A DNA stretch of 12,094 bases from Methylococcales bacterium (GTDB lineage Bacteria; Pseudomonadota; Gammaproteobacteria; Methylococcales; Methylomonadaceae): positions 1 to 12,094 of the forward strand of contig SHZG01000054.1 in NCBI GenBank assembly GCA_009692395.1, given 5' to 3'. A program made the translations under genes and the position numbers. The notes beneath the pieces are model-generated. The model had not been told where the DNA came from and did not search any database. It was given only the letters and a program-made list of their open reading frames with translations. Shown here one piece after another: positions 5,924-12,094 of this stretch (position 1 is the first letter of the stretch; every line of letters begins with the position of its first letter).

Positions 5924-6433
5924 TTATTCTAAAAATTTCGCCGTGGTGATAGACAGTAACTGAGCCGATTCCGCGCTCAGTTGCGTCCAATCATCAGGCA
6001 TAGTTAATCTGGCGAGTGCCGCTGTCGATAGCAGTTTATCGCCCTCAGGTAGATTAGCAACACCCACTAAATGAATCAGTAAATCGTCTAATTCAGGATT
6101 ATGTCCAACTAATAAAACGCGCTTAGCATCGACTGGGCATTCTGCTAAGACTGTTTTGAAACGTTCAAAACCTTCTGCATAAACGCGCTTATCCTCAGTA
6201 ATTGTTAATTCATCTGGCGCACCCATTGCTTCAAGCACGCGAACTGCGGTGCTAATGGCTCTTTTTGCGGGTGAGCTAACGACAAAATCAGGGGTTAAAT
6301 CCTGTTGTTGTAACCACACACCTAAATTTTGCGCCGCTTGCTTGCCGCGTTTTTTTAATGCACGGTCAAAATCTTCAATACCGTCATTCTGCTTCGCTTT
6401 TGCATGGCGAAGTAACCATAATTCTCTACTCAT
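5924..6433 (-). CDS. sixA: Phosphohistidine phosphatase SixA-like (histidine phosphatase superfamily)
   Basis: The 169-residue protein starts with ELWLLRHAKA, the catalytic RH(A/G) motif: R9 and H10 (the phospho-acceptor). Further expected residues are R58 in SSPAKRAIST and H111 in LLVGHNPELDDLL, the second catalytic histidine. Length and absence of an insertion domain fit the short SixA group, which dephosphorylates phosphohistidine on signalling or phosphotransferase proteins; in E. coli SixA acts on the nitrogen PTS phosphocarrier NPr. Substrate here is inferred only. AGGTAAC lies 3 nt upstream of ATG at 6433, a usable if tightly spaced ribosome binding site. It is divergent from the CHAD-domain gene across 115 nt, an association suggestive of a shared phosphate-related function. 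Confidence 0.88.
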   Translation of the reverse strand: MSRELWLLRHAKAKQNDGIEDFDRALKKRGKQAAQNLGVWLQQQDLTPDFVVSSPAKRAISTAVRVLEAMGAPDELTITEDKRVYAEGFERFKTVLAECPVDAKRVLLVGHNPELDDLLIHLVGVANLPEGDKLLSTAALARLTMPDDWTQLSAESAQLLSITTAKFLE

Positions 6434-6548
6434 ATTGTTACCTATTGTTTTTAGTTATTTTTTTGTAGCGATTAACAGACGATTTTCATTGTTATTTCAT
6501 ATCAATAAGGTATTGTTAATATAACACAACACACACTAACAATTATTT

Positions 6549-8051
6549 ATGAATGTAGCATTAACGTTTCCTGTTAATTTAACAGTCGATGAAGTCATTA
6601 ATCAACTCAGTAGTGAAATAGACTGCCAACTCGTTTCCTCACTGCCTCAAGTAAAAATTTATTACGATAGCTTTGATTGGCGGCTTTACGAACATGGCAT
6701 TATTTGTGAGTTTTTCGTGTCAACATTAACGTTCAAATCCAGCAAAAACGAGTCGATTATTGCTGAAATTGAGTTAAAAAAAGTACCTAAACTTAGCCAG
6801 CAATTTACGCACGAAGCAGTTCGTTTGCTGCTTGAACCGATACTGGAAATGCGTGCATTATTACCCGTCTGCACAGTAGTTTACACACTCCACCAATTTA
6901 TTATTCTTAACGAAGACAAGAAAACACTCCTTCGATTGGTTATCGAAGAACATGAGCAGATTAATCATCGGGTGTTCGTGCAGTCGTTGAAAGGTTATGA
7001 CGACGCGGCGGAGTCGATAACGAATACGCTTATAGAACTCGGTTTGATAGCCACCAATGAACCCACTTTGATTGACGCATTAACACAACAAGGTCTGGAC
7101 ATTAATGATTATTCATCAAAACTGGCTATTCAATTAACGCCTGAACTTCGGGCTGATGTTGCCAGTAAAATTATTTATAGCTGCTTACTAACAACCATTA
7201 AGAACAATGAACAAGGCACTATTTCTGATATTGATAGTGAGTTTTTGCATGATTTTAGAGTGGCAGTCCGCAGAACACGCGCCGCATTAAGCCAACTTAA
7301 AGATGTGTTGCCGCATGATGTTAACTCCCGCTATGCTAAATTTTTCTCTTGGTTAGGTGCTGTCACCAGTCCTACGCGTGACCTCGATGTGTACTTATTA
7401 AATTTTACTTATTATAAAAGTATCCTGCCAGTTTCAATGCGTGGGCATTTAAAGCCACTGCATGACTATTTATGCAAAAAGCAAAAACAAGCCCAGCGAG
7501 AACTGGCAAAAAATCTATGTTCTACTGAGTATTTAACGACATTGGCTGAATGGGAAAAAATGCTTTCAGAACCCACACAGAGCGATTCTATTGCGATTAA
7601 TGCAGGGTTGACGATTAAAACACTCGCCGATAAACGACTGTGGAAAAGTTTTAAACGCGTGTTACGCGAAGGTGAAGCCATTACGGATCAATCACCTGCT
7701 GAAGCATTACATGATTTAAGAAAATCCTGTAAAAAGTTGCGCTATTTAATGGAGTTTTTGCAAAGTTTGTATGAAAAAAATGCAATAAAAGCGTTAATTA
7801 AATCCTTAAAAGGATTGCAAGAGGTCTTGGGTGATTTTCAAGATTGCGAAGTTCAAGAATATAATTTAAAGCTATTCAGTGAAGAAATGCAGACGCTGAA
7901 CACACCCACTGAGACTTTTTTAGCGATGGGTAGTTTAATTCAAAGCCTGGATACCCATAGACGAGAGATTCGTAGTCATTTTTCTTTAAAATTCGCCGAA
8001 TTTAAGCAGGAAGAAACACTAGCGACTTTTAACTTACTGTTTAGACATTAA
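6549..8051 (+). CDS. CYTH-like / CHAD domain protein
   Basis: The C-terminal half is a CHAD domain, made of two helical repeats rich in His, Arg and Lys. Repeat one has EFLHDFRVAVRRTRAAL (231-247) and TRDLDVYL (276-283). Repeat two has EALHDLRKSCKKLRYLMEF (385-403) and LQEVLGDFQDCEV (423-435). CHAD domains bind inorganic polyphosphate through these basic surfaces. The N-terminal about 200 residues look like a degenerate CYTH (triphosphate tunnel) domain: VKIYYDSFDWRLYEHGI resembles the YFDT.D..L...G. element, and AEIELKK (72-78) the later acidic strand. But the N-terminal ExExK metal/phosphate motif is absent (MNVALTFPVNLTVDEV), so catalysis is doubtful. ATG at 6549 has no clear Shine-Dalgarno. 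A weak TTGTTA/TATTGT pair (6489-6516) could be a promoter. Divergent from sixA. Confidence 0.88.
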   Translation: MNVALTFPVNLTVDEVINQLSSEIDCQLVSSLPQVKIYYDSFDWRLYEHGIICEFFVSTLTFKSSKNESIIAEIELKKVPKLSQQFTHEAVRLLLEPILEMRALLPVCTVVYTLHQFIILNEDKKTLLRLVIEEHEQINHRVFVQSLKGYDDAAESITNTLIELGLIATNEPTLIDALTQQGLDINDYSSKLAIQLTPELRADVASKIIYSCLLTTIKNNEQGTISDIDSEFLHDFRVAVRRTRAALSQLKDVLPHDVNSRYAKFFSWLGAVTSPTRDLDVYLLNFTYYKSILPVSMRGHLKPLHDYLCKKQKQAQRELAKNLCSTEYLTTLAEWEKMLSEPTQSDSIAINAGLTIKTLADKRLWKSFKRVLREGEAITDQSPAEALHDLRKSCKKLRYLMEFLQSLYEKNAIKALIKSLKGLQEVLGDFQDCEVQEYNLKLFSEEMQTLNTPTETFLAMGSLIQSLDTHRREIRSHFSLKFAEFKQEETLATFNLLFRH

Positions 8052-8079
8052 AAATTGAGACGTTGCAGTGCAACGTCTC
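8050..8079 (-). terminator. Intrinsic terminator of the OmpA-like lipoprotein gene
   Basis: On the minus strand, 14 nt after the stop codon: GAGACGTTGCA, one base, TGCAACGTCTC (8079-8057), a perfect 11-bp stem, then AATTTTT (8056-8050). Stem plus U-tract is a standard rho-independent design. The U-tract overlaps the TAA of the convergent CHAD gene. The same palindrome could act, without a U-tract, on the plus strand. Confidence 0.65.
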
Positions 8080-8093
8080 TACAAACTTATGAC

Positions 8094-8837
8094 TTAATAC
8101 TGTGGATAGCCTTGTTGTTGCTGAGGATAACTCTGTTGTTGCGGGTAGCTTTGTTGCTGCTGAGGATAACCCTGTTGTTGTGGGTAGCCTTGTTGTTGCT
8201 GAGGATAACCCTGCTGTTGCGGGTAGCCTTGTTGTTGCTGTTGCTGTTGAGGTGCTGCGCCTTGTTGCGCTCCCGCATTATTATTAGCCACAATTGCCAA
8301 TTCTACACGGCGATTTTGCGCACGATTCGCATCACTGGTATTGGGTACTTTAGGGTGACTTTCGCCCAAGCCCTGTTTATGTAAGCGAGCAGGATTAACA
8401 CCTTGTTGCACTAAATAGTTGGCAACGCTGATGGCACGTTGATTCGACAACGTTTGATTTTTGCTGTCTGAACCGACATCATCCGTGTGTCCAGTCACCA
8501 TAATTGTTGACTCTGGGTATTGATTTAATATCGTCTTAACCGTATTCAATGCGGCTTGTGCTTGCGGTGTTAAATTGGATTGTCCCGTTGCAAAAGTAAC
8601 GCTTTCAGGCATAACTAGATTAATCGTATTTTCAGCCGTTCTTTGTACTTGTACGCCTGTGCCTTGCAATGATTGCTGCATTTCTTTTTCTTGGCTATCC
8701 ATATAATACCCAATACCCGCGCCACCTAAACCGCCTATAGCGGCTTTGCTCATGCTGGATTGCCCTGTATTAGGATCAGTCACACACGCACTTAATAAGA
8801 TTGAACTGATAGCGACAATCAATAATTTTTTGTTCAT
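8094..8837 (-). CDS. OmpA/Pal-family lipoprotein with repeated Gln/Pro/Tyr-rich tail
   Basis: MNKKLLIVAISSILLSAC is a clear lipoprotein signal (lipobox LSAC, Cys18). Next comes a glycine-rich segment AAIGGLGGAGIGYY (32-45), like the glycine-zipper region of YiaD-type lipoproteins. An OmpA-like peptidoglycan-binding domain spans about 78-184: SVTFATGQSNLTP, VTGHTDDVGS, LSNQRAISVANYL, LGESHPKVPNTSDANRAQNRRVEL. The LSxxRAxxVxxYL helix and NRRVE carry the residues that hold diaminopimelate. It would tether the outer membrane to the wall. The odd part is the C-terminal about 60 residues: a Q7 run followed by alternating GYPQQQ and GYPQQQQ units ending GYPQY, absent from ordinary family members. 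GAGGG lies 10 nt before ATG. The gene is probably monocistronic, as a terminator follows. Confidence 0.88.
   Translation of the reverse strand: MNKKLLIVAISSILLSACVTDPNTGQSSMSKAAIGGLGGAGIGYYMDSQEKEMQQSLQGTGVQVQRTAENTINLVMPESVTFATGQSNLTPQAQAALNTVKTILNQYPESTIMVTGHTDDVGSDSKNQTLSNQRAISVANYLVQQGVNPARLHKQGLGESHPKVPNTSDANRAQNRRVELAIVANNNAGAQQGAAPQQQQQQQGYPQQQGYPQQQQGYPQQQGYPQQQQSYPQQQSYPQQQQGYPQY
8112..8228 (-). repeat. Coding 39-bp repeat, three copies (13-residue GYPQQQ-GYPQQQQ unit)
   Basis: Residues 204-242 of the OmpA-like protein are three copies of a 13-residue unit, itself two near-identical 6- and 7-residue halves. The last copy has S in place of G (SYPQQQ-SYPQQQQ). The strand alternates CAG/CAA codons but keeps the 39-bp period, so recombination or slippage could change copy number without shifting the frame. 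Confidence 0.85.
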
Positions 8838-8900
8838 AAATAGATAGCCCTCGACTAGTAGTTTTAAAAGACCTCATAAAGCAACTGCGTTATTTTAGCA

Positions 8901-10364
8901 TTATTTACGCTTTCGGCTTTCAAACAGCGCGGTAGTCAGTAAGTAAAGCGACATTAACGCAGTGGACAAACACCAGGGCTGCCAGTCAATGTAAGCCAGT
9001 AAGGGCTGTTTTGCTAAATACAAGCCTAAGCCCAACACAATATAAGCCAATAGCCGCCATACTTGGTATGGAACAGGATAATAATACCGTCCTAATGAAT
9101 AGGAGATGAACGCCATACTGGCATAACAGACTAAGGTTGCCCACGCCGAACCGACATAACCCAACTCAGGAATCCACGCTATATTCAGCGCAATAGTGAG
9201 CAACGCGCCAGCTAAGGAAACTCCCGCACCGAGTAGCGTTTTATCGGTTAGTTTGTACCATATAGATAAATTAACATAAATACCTAAAAACAAATTCGCC
9301 AACAATAAAATCGGCACCACTTCAAGCCCTGCGCGAAATTCTGCACCGACAAAATATTGAAAGAAATCCAAAAATAACGTGACCAGTAAAAAAATTGCTA
9401 TGCAGAAAATCACAAAAAATTTCAGCACGTCCGCATATACTTGTCGCGCATCGCTTTTATCCGCATAAGCAAAGAAAAACGGTTCAGCCGCATAACGAAA
9501 CGCTTGAATAAACAGCGACATCAAAATAGATAATTTATAGCACGCGCCATAAATGCCGAGCATGGTTAAATTGGTGTGCAAATCGTAAGGCAATAAATAT
9601 TTCAGCAACGCGCGGTCTAGCATTTCATTGATAATGCCTGCAAAACCAATCACCACCATCGGTAATGAATAGCGTATTAATCGTCCGAATAATACACGGT
9701 CAAACCCCCACGCTAGTCCTTTTAATTCCCGCGCCAATAATAAAAACTTACCGACACTGGCAATTAAATTAGCGATAAAAATATAACCGATACCAATGCT
9801 AGGCTCATAAACGAGCGTTACCCACGACTGTGGATTAGCGATGTAGGCTTTTGGGCAGTATATAATAAAAAATAAACTTAAGCCTACCGTAGCCAGTATT
9901 TCCGTAATTTTAATACCTGCAAAACGCAACGCTTTATTCTCTGCCCGAAGCCGTGCACATGGAATTGAGGCGATGGCATCCAGCGTTAAAATCAAGGTAA
10001 AACACAACACATATTCAGGATGATTGGCATAGTTCATAGCCGCAGACAACCAGCTATTACTCGCCAAAATCAGCAAGAAAAACCCCACATTGACCAATAC
10101 GACAAAAATCAATGCTGTTGAATAAGCGGTATCTTTACCCTGCCCTGTTTTATCACGAAAGCGAAAATAACCCGTTTCAAAACCAAACAACAGTAATACG
10201 GAAAAAAAGCCCGCATAGACGTAAAACTCCGACACCACCCCATATTCAGCGGCGGTAAAATAATAGGTATATAAGGGAACTAATAGGTAATTAAGGAAAC
10301 GTCCAAAAATACTGCTAAGACCATAAATTGCGGTTTGCGAGGCTAGTTTTTTTATAATGCTCAT
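8901..10364 (-). CDS. Polysaccharide/oligosaccharide flippase (Wzx-like, MOP superfamily)
   Basis: This 487-residue, very hydrophobic protein has about 12-14 predicted membrane segments, matching the length and topology of MOP-superfamily flippases. The opening KLASQTAIYGLSSIFGRFLN with PLYTYYFTAAEYG is the typical start of Wzx/RfbX-like proteins (a conserved pattern of .LLVPLYTRYLSPAEYGVV.). Later features are FGFETGYFRF, PMVVIGFAGIINEMLDRALL, AFRYAAEPFFFAYA and LGYVGSAWATLVCY, also characteristic. It would flip an undecaprenyl-linked glycan across the inner membrane; the glycan cannot be deduced. No glycosyltransferase or polymerase gene is adjacent, so this is a solitary copy here. It shares strand with the rloB remnant (61-nt gap upstream) and the OmpA-like gene (63-nt gap downstream). 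No good ribosome binding site is visible before ATG at 10364. Confidence 0.85.
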   Translation of the reverse strand: MSIIKKLASQTAIYGLSSIFGRFLNYLLVPLYTYYFTAAEYGVVSEFYVYAGFFSVLLLFGFETGYFRFRDKTGQGKDTAYSTALIFVVLVNVGFFLLILASNSWLSAAMNYANHPEYVLCFTLILTLDAIASIPCARLRAENKALRFAGIKITEILATVGLSLFFIIYCPKAYIANPQSWVTLVYEPSIGIGYIFIANLIASVGKFLLLARELKGLAWGFDRVLFGRLIRYSLPMVVIGFAGIINEMLDRALLKYLLPYDLHTNLTMLGIYGACYKLSILMSLFIQAFRYAAEPFFFAYADKSDARQVYADVLKFFVIFCIAIFLLVTLFLDFFQYFVGAEFRAGLEVVPILLLANLFLGIYVNLSIWYKLTDKTLLGAGVSLAGALLTIALNIAWIPELGYVGSAWATLVCYASMAFISYSLGRYYYPVPYQVWRLLAYIVLGLGLYLAKQPLLAYIDWQPWCLSTALMSLYLLTTALFESRKRK

Positions 10365-10425
10365 TGGGTGCTGAATGATTAAGTGCGTAGATTGCAGTTT
10401 GATGATGGCTTAGCTATCGAGCGGA

Positions 10426-11043
10426 TTATCTTATACATTGGAGCGTAGATCGTTTTTCAAAGAAATCGAGCAACTCATGTAATCGGGTACTGGGATTCAT
10501 TTCCTCGCTTGCGATAGCTTCGGCAAGCACTTTAGGGGCTACGCGCCGGGCTTCAATCAATCCATTGTCCAACATTAAATTGAAAATATTCTGAGTATTG
10601 CTTTTATCGTAATTTTTCAAGCAAGCATGAGTACATAATTCTTTGATGACCAAATCGGCAGGTGAGTATTTTCCAGCCGCAGTATAGGGTTTGCGATTAT
10701 ATCCAAAGTGTCACAACAACCAGAATTCAAAGCAGGGATAAGAAACAATAACCTCGACTTTCTTTGATGTATTGGCTAGATTCAACACTTCATCAAAATT
10801 TTTATGCGTGTCTCTGTCGATAGCACAAAAAACATGGTCGAATTTTCCTTGGCGACTAATCGCTTCTTTAACAATGCCTTTTGGGTCGGTATTGCCACAA
10901 TGGATAATATCTACCTGCACCCTGACACGAAAATACAGGCTTGCGTCTTCCAAATAGCGTTTTCCAGATTTAGTGTCCTCACAAATAACTAATACGGTTG
11001 GTTGCGGCTTAAAACGTGGCTTTGCGCGGTCAAAGCGAGCCAT
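10426..11043 (-). pseudogene. rloB: RloB-family Toprim-like protein interrupted by one in-frame TGA
   Basis: The 110-codon upstream part (MARFDRAKPRF...) and the downstream part beginning HFGYNRKPYTAAGKYSPADL and ending ARRVAPK, NPSTRLHELLDFF are in the same frame, separated only by TGA at 10713-10711 (codon 111). Without it the product is about 205 residues, the normal RloB size. The acidic motifs of a Toprim-like site are present: E22 in VLVICEDTKSGKRYLE and D76/D78 in CAIDRDTHKNF. The stop falls inside the conserved SYPCFEFWLL(L)HF block, where family members usually have Leu; a single TTA to TGA change explains it. AGGAG lies 6 nt before ATG at 11043, and the start is 2 nt after the ATPase stop, so the pair is coupled. 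RloB is known as a partner of AAA ATPases in restriction-linked and defence-island loci; its exact activity is not settled. Inactivation versus readthrough cannot be told from sequence. Confidence 0.82.
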
Positions 11044-11045
11044 GT

Positions 11046-12035
11046 TTAACTCCTGCGAACAAATGGTAAGCCACGATAGCGACCTTCATAATAACGTTTT
11101 TCCAAATCTTCGCTGGCTCGTCCTTCAAAATCATGAATAGAGCGTAATTGCGTTGCCCCGTTAGCATCGCGTTCAGTAAGCCAGAATTGATCGCGGCGTA
11201 ATAATTTGGCATCCATTAAGTGGGTGTCGTGGGTGGTGAAGATAAGTTGAGCAGGTGATTCGTTTTTTAGATGTTTTGCAACTAGCGAAATAACAATTTC
11301 GGGATGTAGGCTACTGTTTAATTCATCTACTATTAGGACTTGTTCAGGACAATGATATTGATATTTCCAAGGGAGCCAAAAACCAATTAAGTTTTTAGTG
11401 CCTTCAGATTCTTCATAAAAATCAAACTCGGCTTCTCCCAATGCTGTTTGATGGGTTAATACCATTTTATTTTTTTCAATAGGATTGAGAGGATTGAGAT
11501 TAGGAAATGTGCTGAATGTAGGTTCAACTTCAACACGAACATTAGTAACAGGTACATCTATATTTTGTAAAAAATTTGAAATTTCTTGAGCTGTATAATG
11601 GGATTTTTTCGCAAGATTTTGAGCCATATCAACCCATATTTGCATACTGCCAGAAATAATTAAAAATCCAGAGCGTAACCACCCTAATGGTGATTGTAGT
11701 TGTGTTAATTCTTCACTGCTATTAGCAACCGCTTGCACAATAAACAATACTTGTGCGCCAGTCGATTTTCTCCATAACTCGTGTAAATCTTTACCGCCTT
11801 CCAATTTTTTACCAAAGGTATATTCATCACCTGTGGCTAAATGTTGTCGTTGATATAACAAGGTTTCTTTACCGTTTGGATAACTGATTAAACGCTCTTC
11901 AATAATACGTTCTTTGGTGAGTGCTAAATCAAATGCATAACGCTGTTTGGGTAGTGGGTTAAATCTGTAATTATGAATAAATATCGCGCCCGAATTCGAC
12001 CTTGTTGATAAGCAAACCGATGACGGTGTCGTGCA
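11046..12035 (-). pseudogene. RloA-like AAA/ABC-type ATPase, 5' part missing or frameshifted
   Basis: The open frame reaches back to TGA at 12038-12036 and ends 2 nt before rloB. C-terminal ATPase motifs are clear (numbered from TTG at 11861): ABC-like signature ESEGTKNLIGFW (151-162), Walker B VLIVDELNSSLHPE (175-188, catalytic E180), and switch histidine FTTHDTHLMD (208-217). The last stretch is LEKRYYEGRYRGLPF, typical of AAA_21 proteins paired with RloB. Upstream of the TTG the same frame still reads family-like sequence, ALTKERIIEERLISYPNGKE, so the gene certainly begins further upstream. A Walker A is not present in the window, and the frame has two stops (12046-12044, 12038-12036). Meanwhile a second frame is open from the edge to 11924, with ATG at 12088. 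This suggests a frameshift between about 11927 and 12035, with Walker A beyond the edge. A sequencing error could produce the same picture. Confidence 0.72.
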
Positions 12036-12094
12036 TCAACTCTAGTTTTGAGAAGCAAATGGTCTTGCGATTGAGTCGTTTGATCCATGTCCGA

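Noticed and set aside
8087..8293. Asn/Arg-rich minus-strand frame overlapping the repeat tail
   Set aside because: Alternative frame of the same repeated DNA; the OmpA-like frame has a signal peptide and domain, this has neither.
8055..8384. Leucine-rich plus-strand frame (repeated LLLRITLLLRVALL)
   Set aside because: Antisense shadow of the CAG/CAA-rich GYPQQQ tail of the OmpA-like gene; the apparent membrane protein is a product of the repeat.
10711..10713. TGA as a selenocysteine codon in RloB
   Set aside because: The position is Leu in the family motif, not Cys, and no SECIS-like hairpin was apparent immediately downstream.
11030..11212. 60-codon minus-strand frame spanning the ATPase/rloB junction
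   Set aside because: Out-of-frame overlap with two recognisable genes; no motifs of its own.

Overview
The window looks like chromosomal DNA of an AT-rich gammaproteobacterium. The strongest evidence is the block holC-pepA / lptF-lptG, in which pepA and lptFG diverge from a shared intergenic region and holC follows pepA. This arrangement is well known in gammaproteobacteria. The many unrelated intergenic palindromes and short tandem repeats would fit a repeat-rich lineage such as the sulfur-oxidising Thiotrichales/Beggiatoaceae or the Methylococcales, but that placement is inference only.

Layout. Positions 1-83 hold the 5' end of a frameshifted IS4/Tn5-type transposase on the minus strand. 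Positions 191-710 hold a decayed RelBE-type toxin-antitoxin locus on the minus strand: the antitoxin frame is intact, while the toxin is broken by two frameshifts and a repeat insertion of about 50 bp. After a perfect 33-nt palindrome (750-782) come holC and pepA (minus, overlapping by 8 nt). The pepA/lptF divergent spacer carries four GTTAAAA heptamers. Then lptF and lptG (plus, ATGA overlap) encode the LptB2FG lipopolysaccharide exporter membrane subunits, followed 30 nt later by a Sel1-repeat lipoprotein. Positions 5681-5923 are a gene-free spacer with a nested inverted-repeat element, a (T7AG)n tract and a separate 15-bp-arm palindrome.

Next comes sixA (minus), divergent from a CYTH/CHAD-domain gene (plus). 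This pairing suggests a link between phosphohistidine phosphatase and polyphosphate-related function. An OmpA/Pal-like lipoprotein with a Gln/Gly/Tyr/Pro-rich repeated tail (minus) and a solitary Wzx-like flippase (minus) follow.

The right end (10426-12094, minus) is a two-gene module: an AAA/ABC-type ATPase (AAA_21-like, RloA-like) and an RloB protein with Toprim-like acidic motifs. The architecture resembles ATPase + Toprim phage-defence pairs. Both genes appear damaged: rloB has one in-frame TGA in the middle of a conserved motif, and the ATPase frame closes upstream before any Walker A motif is reached.

Overall, the core is an envelope-biogenesis neighbourhood (LptFG, lipoproteins, OmpA-like, flippase) bordered on each side by decaying mobile or defence material.
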